Origin: Nostoc paludosum FACHB-159
Lineage (GTDB): Bacteria; Cyanobacteriota; Cyanobacteriia; Cyanobacteriales; Nostocaceae
Direction: 5' to 3'
Assembly: GCF_014698835.1 (NCBI RefSeq)
Contig: NZ_JACJTU010000055.1
Span: 1 to 45,428 of the forward strand
Length of the DNA: 45,428 nucleotides
Shown: positions 15,821-24,287 of the stretch, in pieces
Layout of the letters: every line of letters starts with the position of its first letter
Numbering within the stretch: position 1 is the stretch's first letter
The notes under the pieces: generated by a model
What the model was told of the DNA's origin: nothing
Database searches by the model: none
The model's input: the letters and a program-made list of their open reading frames with translations, nothing else
Position numbers and translations under genes: made by a program

Positions 15821-16150
15821 CAATACGGTTCGGTTAAGCTCAAAAGCAGGTAGACTGAGAGTTGTTACCCAAGTGTACTGATGTTGAATGCAACTCAAAG
15901 AATTCTCACTGATCTCGTCAGCAATTGAGTCGGGTACAGTACTCAAAGCTTTAGAAACAGCTATACCAGCAAAGGCAATTACGCAAGCGATCGCAGACAC
16001 ACACAGTAATGAAGAAAGGAAGCGAGCTTTACCAACACCTAAGCGTGATTTGTTTGGTGGTAGCAATGAGCTTGTGGTTAAAAGCATCAATGAGAACAGT
16101 GTTGAAAAATCTGGTAGATGGGTTGAGTGAAGTGGGGATAAGTATGCTTT
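15821..16150 (+). pseudogene. Frameshifted 5' remnant of an IS4-family element
   Basis: The remnant begins with CAATACGGTTCGGTTAAG (15821-15838), the type of inverted end found on IS4-like elements in Nostoc. The transposase N-terminus (from ATG 15888) reads LKALETAIPAKAITQAIADT and then EERKRALPT. It then shifts frame; the next frame reads VVAMSLWLKASMRTVLKNLV followed by DGLSE, typical of the IS4 N-terminal domain. The catalytic part is absent. Confidence 0.8.
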
Positions 16151-16297
16151 GAATCATAATATGAGAAAAATTTTGAACCATAAATTAGAAAAAAGTTAAC
16201 GAAATTTCAGGCTTTTGCGCCAATCACAAAATTAAACTTTGCATTCATACATGAGAGAGAGTTGAAATTCTGAAGTATAACTAGAGAATGAGTTGGG

Positions 16298-16369
16298 GTC
16301 ATCGTGCCGAAACGGGAAAATCGCACGCTAAGAAATTTAGATAATCGCCTCAATTATTGCCCAGACTGA
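16298..16369 (+). pseudogene. Vestigial C-terminal tail of a tyrosine recombinase
   Basis: This rightward frame reads VIVPKRENRTLRNLDNRLNY and three more residues before a stop. It matches the tail of the interrupted recombinase gene when that gene is read across the group II intron: VIVPFWENCTLRN. DNA identity is also clear over about 35 bp. A stop lies just upstream, so only this tail remains. It is useful as an independent check on the intron boundaries. Confidence 0.65.
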
Positions 16370-16604
16370 ATTACAGCTTCTTAAATTTGAAAATTTTTGA
16401 TTTTTTAGGTTTAAAGCTCTGAAGTGGCATTGATCATTGCCAAAAGAACTATTTATGGATAAGTTTTTGACCTGAAGTAGTCTGAAAAGTTGATTCTACC
16501 GTACCCAGATTCACAGCACCCAAGCATCGTTTATGAGCAAGTTAGTTTTAAAACCTAGTTCTGCCCCAATATTCAAAAAAAATCAATCAATTAGCGTCTG
16601 TAAG
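16370..16604. other. AT-rich spacer with no gene seen
   Basis: Between the vestigial recombinase tail and the 3' exon of the interrupted recombinase I see no coding frame, no clear repeat and no RNA gene. It may be decayed IS or recombinase DNA. Confidence 0.5.
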
Positions 16605-16667
16605 TCAAGCATAGTAAGGATTTGAGAGTCTGAAAGTATTCCTTAACGTACAATTTTCCCAAAATGG
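16605..16667 (-). pseudogene. 3' exon of the intron-interrupted tyrosine recombinase
   Basis: If the intron (16668-19059) is skipped, the recombinase frame continues as PFWENCTLRNTFRLSNPYYA and stops at 16605-16607. The tail matches the vestigial copy at 16298-16369, supporting the boundaries. The intron lies antisense to the gene, so splicing cannot repair the recombinase message. Confidence 0.6.
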
Positions 16668-17303
16668 GTGCGATACGATGGCGCACGAAGGGCTGGAAGC
16701 CCCTATATACAAAGCTTCCAGAAGATGAGTGAGGAACCGATTCCTCCAGTCTAGTGTCCAAGGCTGTTCCTAACATTCCCATGCGCCACTGATAACGGTG
16801 GTGTGTGAAGCGGAAAGTAAAGCCCAAGGAAGCATTTAGCCTAAAAATGTAACCGGGCAAAGGAAAGATTGGATGGGTGAATGTAAATGAATCCTTATTG
16901 AGGCATCGTAAGAAAAGGTCATCGAAAAGGCTGACACGGTGATACGAGTGAATGTACTGAATACCTCAGAAATACTCAGTCAAGGTTCAACTCCCCATTT
17001 TAGTTGAACTGGGACACCAAACACTCCGGTGTAGAGAGGACACCCTACCCAATTACATCTCATCCGTGCGTAACGTAGTAACCCCAATGAAGTCTGGGAT
17101 TTACCCAGTAAGCAACCCGTAAGGGAAGCCTAATTCTTCAGTGGGTCAAGGATGCTTCCAAAAGCGAAAGCCACCAGCCGAAAGGTTCGGGGAATCCATA
17201 ACCCGGTGGATAAGACAGATGTCTAACCTGAAAGGGTGCTGACGGGAAGCAGGTGAGTCAACCAATATCCGTTGTAATGATTTCAAACCGAGGTGTAAGT
17301 TAG

Positions 17304-18977
17304 ATGCAGGCAACTGTAAACCGAACCAAGGGACAGACTGATTGGAATTGTGTTAATTGGCGCAAAGCTAATCGGATTGTTCGGAATTTGAGACAGCGAA
17401 TCTTTAGGGCAAAAACTGAGGGCAAACTGAAAAAGGTACGCTCTCTCCAGAAACTGATGCTACGCAGCTATTCTAATCGCCTAGTTAGCGTTAGAAAAGT
17501 GACGCAGTATAACAGAGGTCGAAACACACCAGGAATAGATAAAGTAGTAGTCAAAACTGCTACAGCCAGGGGTCAGTTAGTAGATAAATTAACTGATTAT
17601 TCCCCCTGGAAATCATCACCAGCACGACGAATTTACATCCCAAAAGCTAATGGAAAGAAACGACCTTTAGGAATTCCAGTAATACAAGACCGTACCATCC
17701 AGGCAATGGTTAAAAATGCCTTAGAACCCGAATGGGAAGCAATTTTTGAAAGGTCAAGTTACGGTTTCCGACCAGGACGTAGCCCCCATGATGCCATTGA
17801 AAGTATCTATAACCTCGCACGTCCGAATAAACGGAAGAAATGGGTGGTAGATGCAGACATTCAAGGATGTTTTGACAACATCTCACATAATTTTCTGTTA
17901 GAGCTTTTAACAGGCTTTCCAGCCCGTGAATTAATTAAACAGTGGCTACTAGCAGGATATATGGAAGCAGGTTCATGGCATCCAACAGATGCTGGTACAC
18001 CGCAAGGGTCTGTTGTCAGTCCGTTGTTAGCAAATATAGCTTTGCACGGTATGGAATCTGCCTTGGGAGTTAAATATAATAAAGACGGAGAACTCCGTGC
18101 ATCTAGAGCTTTGGTGAGGTTCGCCGATGATTTTGTGGTATTCTGTGAAACACTTGAAGATGCAAAAACTGTTCTTCAAATCCTGAATAACTGGATGCAA
18201 GCTAGAGGGCTTACCCTCTCTCAGGAGAAAACCAAAATATCGCATCTCACAGAAGGGTTTGACTTTTTGGGTTTCAATATCAGACACTACAAAGACCAAA
18301 CTACTAAAACTGGATGGAAGCTGTTAATCAAACCTAGTAAAAAGTCTGTGCTAAATATTCGGAGTAAACTGCGTTCTGAATGGCTTAACTGTAAAGGTAA
18401 GTCAACAGATGCAGTCATTAAAAAGCTCAACCCGATTATTCGGGGACAAGCGAATTACTTCCGAATTGGGGTATCCTCAAAAATTTTCAATTCTCTTGAC
18501 CACTGGTTATATGAGAAACAGAAAATGTATGCCAAACGCACTCATCGCAATAAATCTGATAGCTGGTGTAAGGCTAAATACTGGGGATATCTAAATCTTG
18601 ATAGACCATTTGACCGATGGGTTTTTGGTAATAAACAAACCGGAGCCTATATGTTGAAATTTACTTACTTCAAGATTAAAAGGCACATTCTTGTTAAAGG
18701 TAAATCATCACCCGATGACCCCAAATTAAGGGACTACTGGATTAAACGGCAAGAAGCTAAAACTAAATCCGAATTAATCAAAAGTAGGCAGAAGATAGCC
18801 CAAAGGCAACAATATGTCTGTCCTGTCTGCGGGGAATCGCTATTAAATGATGAAGAGTTACATCTTCATCATAAAAAGCCAAAATCCCAGGGTGGTGGTG
18901 ATAATTACGGCAACCTACAACTCGTACATCTGTACTGCCATCAGCAAATACATTCTGGAACAATTTGTAGTTTATGA
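17304..18977 (+). CDS. ltrA: Group II intron-encoded reverse transcriptase/maturase/HNH endonuclease
   Basis: This 557-residue protein has all expected parts. The reverse transcriptase shows RRIYIPKANGKKRPLGIPVI (RT1-2), YGFRPGRSPHDAI, DADIQGCFDNISH (RT3), GTPQGSVVSPLLANIAL (RT4) and FADDFVVF (273-280), where the catalytic box is FADD rather than YADD. The maturase X-domain has LNPIIRGQANYFR. The C-terminal HNH nuclease (about 502-553) has CPVCGES, HLHHKKPKSQGGGDNYGNLQ and VHLYCHQQIH, with zinc Cys and catalytic His. It looks intact, so the intron may still be mobile by retrohoming. The start ATG 17304 leaves a normal-length 5' RNA. Confidence 0.93.
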   Translation: MQATVNRTKGQTDWNCVNWRKANRIVRNLRQRIFRAKTEGKLKKVRSLQKLMLRSYSNRLVSVRKVTQYNRGRNTPGIDKVVVKTATARGQLVDKLTDYSPWKSSPARRIYIPKANGKKRPLGIPVIQDRTIQAMVKNALEPEWEAIFERSSYGFRPGRSPHDAIESIYNLARPNKRKKWVVDADIQGCFDNISHNFLLELLTGFPARELIKQWLLAGYMEAGSWHPTDAGTPQGSVVSPLLANIALHGMESALGVKYNKDGELRASRALVRFADDFVVFCETLEDAKTVLQILNNWMQARGLTLSQEKTKISHLTEGFDFLGFNIRHYKDQTTKTGWKLLIKPSKKSVLNIRSKLRSEWLNCKGKSTDAVIKKLNPIIRGQANYFRIGVSSKIFNSLDHWLYEKQKMYAKRTHRNKSDSWCKAKYWGYLNLDRPFDRWVFGNKQTGAYMLKFTYFKIKRHILVKGKSSPDDPKLRDYWIKRQEAKTKSELIKSRQKIAQRQQYVCPVCGESLLNDEELHLHHKKPKSQGGGDNYGNLQLVHLYCHQQIHSGTICSL

Positions 18978-18984
18978 CTTGCTT

Positions 18985-19018
18985 GAGCCGGATGCGTTGC
19001 AAGGCGCAAGTCCGGTTC
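18985..19018 (+). ncRNA. Group II intron domain V
   Basis: The 34-nt hairpin starts GAGCCGGATGCG and closes with CAAGTCCGGTTC. It has the conserved stem, the two-nucleotide bulge position and a GCAA-like tetraloop region of domain V, the catalytic heart of the ribozyme. It lies 8 bp after the ORF stop, the usual distance. Confidence 0.88.
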
Positions 19019-19050
19019 TGAGGGGGCGGGATTATAGCGATATAGTCCTG

Positions 19051-19671
19051 CTACCCGACCACGATGACCCCTGACAGCATAGCTAAACTAGCCGCTGCGC
19101 CTAACACCTGTTCGTCAGTCACTTCCAAGTATCTCTGCAACTGCTCCAAATTCCGATGCCCCGAAATTTCCTGAATAACTCTCAACGGTATGCCAGCGTT
19201 ACTCATCTGGGTGAGCGCGGTACGCCTGAAGCTGTGACTACTCACGCCAATTATCCCAGCTTGTTTGCAAGCTCCTCTCAAAATCCTAGCGGCTGAGTCT
19301 TCGCTGATGTGTCCATCACTGCGACCGGGGAACAAATAAATCTCTCCGGCCAGTGGGTAGTATTCAACCAGTAACCGCCGTAAGTCTTCAATCACTGGGA
19401 TTGACCTAGTAGCCAGCTTCCCCTTCGTGTTTGCTTTCCGAATCACCAGCCGGGGTCTGACATTGCCCTTGGGTGTGTAGATGTCTTGGGTGAACAGGGT
19501 ACAGCATTCACGGATACGGCAAGCGCTAAACAGGCAGACACCGAACAAAGCGCGATCGCGGTCATTGTCTAAGCCATCACTGAAAATTAGCTGTATCTCT
19601 GACTGAGTAAGAACCTTAGCGCGTCCGTACCGATTGATTTTCATTACAAGACTGTTGACCCTGTGATCCAC
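19051..19671 (-). CDS. Tyrosine recombinase (XerC/D-like), 3' end replaced by intron sequence
   Basis: The 206-residue open frame has the catalytic set: Arg52 (SACRIREC), Lys83 or 85 (RKANTKGKL), His146-x-x-Arg149 (HSFRRTALT), His172 (GHRNLEQ) and Tyr181. The last residues, VG and the stop, come from the intron's 3' end; the native tail is at 16605-16667. The catalytic core is complete, so the truncated protein might be active. The chain lacks most of the N-terminal SAM-like domain, a short form common on cyanobacterial plasmids. It lies just left of the defence island. A related but dead copy lies at 28299-28560. Confidence 0.82.
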   Translation of the reverse strand: MDHRVNSLVMKINRYGRAKVLTQSEIQLIFSDGLDNDRDRALFGVCLFSACRIRECCTLFTQDIYTPKGNVRPRLVIRKANTKGKLATRSIPVIEDLRRLLVEYYPLAGEIYLFPGRSDGHISEDSAARILRGACKQAGIIGVSSHSFRRTALTQMSNAGIPLRVIQEISGHRNLEQLQRYLEVTDEQVLGAAASLAMLSGVIVVG

Positions 19672-19897
19672 AGCCTACAACCATTTGACCGTAATTAGTG
19701 GTGAGTTAAGCGATATCGACACAATCAGTAGTTAGTTTTCGATCGTCACGACGTGCCACCCTTGAAAACGACCTCAGAAAATAAATCATCGACCCCGACC
19801 CCGTGCCGACAGGTAAGGGGTTTTTCACTAATTGTTACAATAGGCGAGATGGCTTCTATTTTATAGTCCTTTGAAAGAGATAGTTGGGATTAACATT

Positions 19898-20164
19898 ATG
19901 CATGAAGTTTCAAAGCCGACTATAGAGCAAGCACAGAAACATGCTCAACAATCAATTGAGCATAGTAAACAGATACAAGAGTTGGCTAAGAGTTTAGAAA
20001 CAAATGACCAAATAGAGCCGGAAGAAAAAGAACGTATCAAAGCGTTTGCAGAAACCATGCACGAACACGCGCAGCAATTTCAAGATTTGGTGGACAGACT
20101 AACAGAAGATCCTTCAACAGAGTTGTATTCAGAAGCAATAACCGAGCATATTAGGCTATATTAA
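19898..20164 (+). CDS. Small helical protein of unknown function
   Basis: The preferred start ATG 19898 (MHEVSKPTIEQ) gives about 88 residues. A TTG at 19871 would add nine residues with little support. The protein is almost entirely helical and rich in His, Gln and Glu (AQKHAQQSIEHSKQIQELAK, then ETMHEHAQQFQDLVDRLTED), suggesting a coiled-coil or helical hairpin. I recognise no family. It precedes the CBASS operon by 138 bp and is on the same strand, so it may be a regulator or a separate small gene. Upstream (19672-19897) there is no gene, only a GC-rich stretch around 19740-19820. Confidence 0.6.
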   Translation: MHEVSKPTIEQAQKHAQQSIEHSKQIQELAKSLETNDQIEPEEKERIKAFAETMHEHAQQFQDLVDRLTEDPSTELYSEAITEHIRLY

Positions 20165-20302
20165 GCGCAATCTTGAAAAGTGTAGTATACATATATTATG
20201 TATTTATTTTTTGGGAAAAACGCATGAATATGCGTACCTAAACTGGTATCAAAGGCGGCTAAATATACTCAAGCTTTACACTTAGAGGGAAACAAATAAT
20301 TA

Positions 20303-20878
20303 ATGCTTCAATCGGAGGCACAAGTAAATTTACTACTTAGCGGAGGCGTAGATTCCGCAGCGTTAATCGCCTTCTACCTTTCACGAGGTTCAACAGTCAG
20401 GGGTGTCCACTATAACTACAACCAACCCAGCTTTGAAGGAGAACGCCGTGCAGTCCTAGCATTAGCTCAACATTACAGTATCTCCCTTAAGACAATTGAC
20501 TTAGGGTTGAAAATTGCTTGCACTCAGGGAGAATACCATTGTCGCAACGCAACCTTACTGCTAGCATCTGCCAGCATTCTTCCTACTAAACAGAGCAGAT
20601 TTTCTATAGGAATTCATGCCGGAACACCTTATTACGATTGCTCTAAGGAGTTTTTAAAAGATATTCAACGAATTTTTAATGGTTATTTTTCTGGTTCTGT
20701 TCAAGTAGAAGCTCCATTTATAGAATTCACCAAAAAAGATATTTTCAAATATTGTAAAAATGCAAAAGTGCCAATAGACATTACGTTTAGTTGCGAACGT
20801 CGTGGTGATATTCCCTGTGGAGAATGCCCATCATGTTTAGACAGGAGAGCATTGGATGAGAGTCTCGGAAACCTGTAA
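20303..20878 (+). CDS. cap9: QueC-like enzyme of a type IV CBASS operon (Cap9-like)
   Basis: This 191-residue protein is related to 7-cyano-7-deazaguanine synthase. It has the PP-loop SGGVDS (13-18) for ATP pyrophosphatase chemistry and a C-terminal zinc site of Cys164, Cys172, Cys175 and Cys178 (SCERRGDIPCGECPSCLDRR). Housekeeping QueC makes preQ0 for queuosine. Here the gene is short and overlaps a TGT-like gene in an operon with a CD-NTase, the set of type IV CBASS. As I recall, recent work reports that Cap9-like enzymes attach a deazaguanine base to the CD-NTase N-terminus. It is probably the first gene of the operon; the promoter should lie at 20165-20302. Confidence 0.85.
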   Translation: MLQSEAQVNLLLSGGVDSAALIAFYLSRGSTVRGVHYNYNQPSFEGERRAVLALAQHYSISLKTIDLGLKIACTQGEYHCRNATLLLASASILPTKQSRFSIGIHAGTPYYDCSKEFLKDIQRIFNGYFSGSVQVEAPFIEFTKKDIFKYCKNAKVPIDITFSCERRGDIPCGECPSCLDRRALDESLGNL

Positions 20879-21854
20879 AGTTCGTCAGATTTCTATTATT
20901 GATGTTTCTACTCCCCTCATTGTTCCATCCTTTTCCAGCCGGGGATTTACTGAATTTAAAGAAATTTACACATCTCTAAAAGACTATATTTCTGATGTCT
21001 CACTTCTCAGTGCTTATGATATCTATTATGAAATGCAAGAAATGGATATTTATGCCTCTGATATTATTTTTATAGACAGTGGTGGTTATGAAACTCAAGC
21101 AATTAAATTAACTGCTACTTCAGATGATGTCTATGCAAACAGAGACAGTTCATCTATTCGTACTTGGTCTACAGAATTACATCAGTCTGTACTTGACAAT
21201 TTACAATCTTTATCTCAGTTAGTTCTCATAAGTTATGACAATTGGGATAAACATCAATTAACACTCAGTCAAATAGAAACTGCTAAATCTCTTTTTCAGC
21301 GATATCCATATTTTGCATCAAATTTTCTTTACAAACCGGAAACACCTGAATCAGCAGTAATCAACATAGATAACTTACTCAAATATAGTCATCACCTAAC
21401 TTCATTTTCGGTATTAGGGATCACAGAAAAAGAACTAGGTAATTCTATCCTTGAAAGGTGTCATAATCTTATAAAGATTCGCTCCGCTCTCCAAGAACAA
21501 AGTATCGAAATACCAATCCATATTTTAGGATGCCTAGACCCAGTTTTAATGATTTCATACTTCCTTTGTGGAGCAGACATATTTGATGGACTTGCTTGGC
21601 TGCGCTACGCTTTTGTTGACGGTCTAACCTTGTACCAATCAACAGCTATCCTTATGCAGGAAGACTGGCATTATTCTGAATCAGAGCTAAATCAACTTTA
21701 TAGTATTAAAAACCTTCAAAATCTTAGACAGTTATCTCATGCAATGAATAAATTTTGTAATACAAAACTTATCCAAGAATTTTCTGCATGGGAAAAGGTC
21801 ATGCCACAAGTGCTTAATTTAATAAAAAATGCTGGACTAGAAGTTGAGGAGTAA
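20856..21854 (+). CDS. cap10: TGT-like protein of a type IV CBASS operon (Cap10-like)
   Basis: This 332-residue protein has the TIM-barrel pattern of tRNA-guanine transglycosylases: N-terminal TPLIVPSFSSRGF (like TPxFMPVGT), IFIDSGGYE (about 71-79), which carries the Asp-Ser-Gly-Gly segment, and HILGCLDPVLMISYFLCGAD followed by FDGLAWLRYAF, the barrel's C-terminal strands. TGT exchanges guanine for a deazaguanine in tRNA; the usual C-terminal zinc motif is not evident. In type IV CBASS a TGT-like ancillary protein accompanies the QueC-like protein. It overlaps that gene by 23 bp and ends 5 bp before the CD-NTase. Its substrate here may be a modified protein rather than tRNA. Confidence 0.8.
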   Translation: MRVSETCKVRQISIIDVSTPLIVPSFSSRGFTEFKEIYTSLKDYISDVSLLSAYDIYYEMQEMDIYASDIIFIDSGGYETQAIKLTATSDDVYANRDSSSIRTWSTELHQSVLDNLQSLSQLVLISYDNWDKHQLTLSQIETAKSLFQRYPYFASNFLYKPETPESAVINIDNLLKYSHHLTSFSVLGITEKELGNSILERCHNLIKIRSALQEQSIEIPIHILGCLDPVLMISYFLCGADIFDGLAWLRYAFVDGLTLYQSTAILMQEDWHYSESELNQLYSIKNLQNLRQLSHAMNKFCNTKLIQEFSAWEKVMPQVLNLIKNAGLEVEE

Positions 21855-21859
21855 GAGTT

Positions 21860-22798
21860 ATGGGTAGCAGTGGTGGAAGTTATAGCTGGTCTTCTAGTAG
21901 TTCCTCAGAAGACATCAGCCAAATGCTCAAACGTGCAGGTGAAAGCACAGACACTTCCTCTTATAACGCAGAAGTCAACAGTCTACTTCAAGCAGCATTA
22001 AAGGAATTTAATGATAGAGATGTAGACGCGACTCAGCAGCATTTAAGTGTTCTTAAGGAAGTGATTGAGTCAGAAATAGAAAATAGCGTTGACTTATTAT
22101 TTGGTGGTTCAATTCGTAAAAATACATTCATCAACGGTTTGAGTGATGTAGATACGTTAGTACTTCTTAATAACACGTCTTTAGAAAAAAATTCTCCTCA
22201 AGAAGTTTTAGACTACTTTGCACAGCGAATTCAACAACGACTTCCTAATACTGATGTTTCTGTAGGTAAATTGGCTGTAACAGTCCGTTATTCAGATGGA
22301 CAAGAAATCCAAATTTTACCAGCCATAAGAACTGCAAGTGGTTTAAGAATTTCTAATCCAGAAACAGGTAAATGGAGTAATGTAGTACGTCCTGATTCAT
22401 TTGCTCGTAAGCTAACTGCTGTCAATCAAGAATTCTCTGGAAAAGTTGTACCAACAATCAAACTTTTCAAGGCAGTAGTCAAAGATATTCTACCTAAAAG
22501 CCTAAAAATATCTGGCTACCATGCAGAATCACTAGCTATTGAAGCCTTCAAAAACTACCAGGGTAGCAGAACATATAAAGATATGCTGACACATCTTTGC
22601 CGCGAGGCAACCAATCTTGTCAAATCACCGATTAAAGATAAAACAGGGCAATCACTACACGTGGATGACTCATTAGGAGAAGCAAATAGTCAGGCAAGAA
22701 CTCATATATCAGCATATTTGAAAAGATTAACGAATAAAATCGAGGCAAGCGACAAGTTTAAATCTAAAGAAAAATGGCAAGAGTGGTTTGGAGAATAG
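21860..22798 (+). CDS. CD-NTase (CBASS cyclic-oligonucleotide synthase)
   Basis: This 312-residue nucleotidyltransferase has GGSIRKNTFINGLSDVDTLV (82-101), the Gly-Ser motif and the catalytic pair Asp96 and Asp98. The third carboxylate is not at the usual place: EIQILPAI has Gln151 where xDxxPA is expected, with Glu149 as a possible substitute. A C-terminal OAS-like helical domain follows (GYHAESLAIEAF). It would make a cyclic oligonucleotide on phage sensing. The N-terminus is MGSSGGSYSW and Ser-rich to residue 16, a flexible Gly-start tail that fits N-terminal modification by the QueC-like protein. Start ATG 21860 follows GAGGAG with tight spacing. Confidence 0.87.
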   Translation: MGSSGGSYSWSSSSSSEDISQMLKRAGESTDTSSYNAEVNSLLQAALKEFNDRDVDATQQHLSVLKEVIESEIENSVDLLFGGSIRKNTFINGLSDVDTLVLLNNTSLEKNSPQEVLDYFAQRIQQRLPNTDVSVGKLAVTVRYSDGQEIQILPAIRTASGLRISNPETGKWSNVVRPDSFARKLTAVNQEFSGKVVPTIKLFKAVVKDILPKSLKISGYHAESLAIEAFKNYQGSRTYKDMLTHLCREATNLVKSPIKDKTGQSLHVDDSLGEANSQARTHISAYLKRLTNKIEASDKFKSKEKWQEWFGE

Positions 22799-22804
22799 TT
22801 ATCA

Positions 22805-24163
22805 ATGTTAATCAAAGGACTACGAATTCACATTACGGGTAGTGCAAATACAAGCATAGACTCAAATATCCTTCGTTATGCCCATGAGTTGGTTGCAGAA
22901 CTGGTAAAGACACTGTTAATAGAGGGTGCAATGTTTATCACAGGCGTTGGCAAAGAACCTCTCTTAATACCAAATGACTGTAATTCATTGCCAATCATTT
23001 TTGATTGGACTACACTGAGCGCCATACATGACTGTTTGCAGCAAGGGCTGATCAGTACCTTCGATTTTTCAGAGCGTTTAGTATATACAACAGGAACAAG
23101 TAAGACAGAAAGCCAAATCCCCGATTCCCGACGCAAATTATGGGAATCCCTTCAAGATAAGGATGCAGTTGAAATAAATTTTCTTAAGGTAGGTTTGGCA
23201 TCAGCAGCCTTACGTCGGGAACGTCAAGCACCACGAGGAGATATCCTCATTATTATTGGTGGAGGGGAGGGGGTCGAACACCTGGCTAGCTTATACATGG
23301 AAAATGGTAAACCTGTTATTCCCCTTGACCTTCAGATTGGCTCTAGCTGCAATGATGGGAGTGGAGGAGGTTCACGTTTAGCAATGGAAATGCGTGGAGA
23401 ACCTAATCGTTTCGTCCATATTTCTGATGTCAGTACTGTTGGCAGTTTGGTCTCTGGTTTAACCACCCGTCAAGGCAAAAGACCTGTTAAAGAAGTAGTA
23501 CGAGGTATAGTAAAGTTAATCCAAGCTCTAGAATCTGTGACTAAGGAGGAAGATAAACAAGAACACTTACAAAAGGAACTAGAAAAAGAGAGAGAAAAAC
23601 CCAAATATGAGAAAGAAATTTTCATCTCCTATGCTTGGGGTGGAGACAGTGAAACCTATGTCAATCGCTTAGACGCAGTTTTACAATCCAAAGGTATCAG
23701 CATTATTCGAGATAAGCGAGACTTGGCTTACAAAGGACTAATCAAAGCTTTCATGGAAAAGATTGGACGCGGTAAATGTGTAATTGCTGTGATTAGTGAT
23801 AAGTATTTAAAATCGCCAAACTGTATGTTTGAACTGGTGCAAATTGCTAACAATGGTGAATTTTATAACCGAATTTTCCCGATTGTGTTAGCAGATGCCC
23901 AGATTTATAACCCTATTCAAAGAATTAAATATATTAAACATTGGGAAGACCAAATTAAAGAATTAGACGAAGCCATCAAAGGTGTTTCTGCCGCTAATTT
24001 ACAAGGATTTAGAGAAGAAATTGATTTATATACCAAAATCCGCCACATCATTGCCGAACTTACCAACCTGCTCAAAAACATGAATACGCTAACACCAGAC
24101 ATTCATGAAGAGTCAGATTTCGAGGAATTATCAAAAGCAATTGCACGACGTTTAGATGAGTAA
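22805..24163 (+). CDS. SLOG-TIR effector of the CBASS operon
   Basis: The protein has 452 residues. The N-terminal half is a SLOG/LOG-like Rossmann domain: IHITGSANTS (8-17), GAMFITGVGKE (41-51) and DILIIIGGGEGVEHLASLY (146-164) with KPVIPLD (169-175). A charged helix (about 246-268) joins it to a TIR domain (269-420): EIFISYAWGG (271-280), DKRDLAYKG and CMFELVQI with Glu343 as catalytic residue. TIR domains of this sort cleave NAD+. SLOG sensors bind nucleotide signals, so the likely order is CD-NTase product binds SLOG, TIR depletes NAD+, growth stops. It is the last gene of the operon, 6 bp after the CD-NTase. Confidence 0.87.
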   Translation: MLIKGLRIHITGSANTSIDSNILRYAHELVAELVKTLLIEGAMFITGVGKEPLLIPNDCNSLPIIFDWTTLSAIHDCLQQGLISTFDFSERLVYTTGTSKTESQIPDSRRKLWESLQDKDAVEINFLKVGLASAALRRERQAPRGDILIIIGGGEGVEHLASLYMENGKPVIPLDLQIGSSCNDGSGGGSRLAMEMRGEPNRFVHISDVSTVGSLVSGLTTRQGKRPVKEVVRGIVKLIQALESVTKEEDKQEHLQKELEKEREKPKYEKEIFISYAWGGDSETYVNRLDAVLQSKGISIIRDKRDLAYKGLIKAFMEKIGRGKCVIAVISDKYLKSPNCMFELVQIANNGEFYNRIFPIVLADAQIYNPIQRIKYIKHWEDQIKELDEAIKGVSAANLQGFREEIDLYTKIRHIIAELTNLLKNMNTLTPDIHEESDFEELSKAIARRLDE

Positions 24164-24287
24164 GAAGTTTGTCTCCAACTAGGCAATGTTTGAAAGACAT
24201 AAATACATAACTACTTTACACCGTGATACATTTTGCGCGTATCTTGCCTTTACCCCAGAATTACTACCTTATAGGGATACTATCTGG

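Larger units (their letters stand above)
16668..19059 (+). mobile_element. Group II intron with multifunctional ORF, antisense in a recombinase gene
   Basis: The 5' end GTGCGATACG (16668) fits the GUGYG consensus. About 640 nt of structured RNA precede the ORF (17304-18977). Domain V lies at 18985-19018, followed by a domain VI hairpin (about 19022-19052). The 3' end is placed at CTACCCGAC (19059) because joining 16667 to 19060 restores a recombinase tail also found at 16298. The total is about 2.39 kb, a chloroplast-like class of intron common in cyanobacteria. The exact 3' base could be off by one or two. Confidence 0.85.

Noticed and set aside
15815..16090. 91-codon leftward frame with a hydrophobic segment
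   Set aside because: It is antisense to the IS4-type transposase remnant, whose protein pattern is clear on the other strand.
16591..16860. 89-codon leftward frame over the intron 5' end
   Set aside because: Most of it is antisense to structured intron RNA; only the last part overlaps the recombinase 3' exon, in another frame.
20303..21854. Housekeeping queuosine pathway or Dpd DNA-modification genes
   Set aside because: No QueD, QueE or QueF gene and no Dpd helicase or dpdB-K partner accompany them; they are fused by overlaps to a CD-NTase and a TIR effector.
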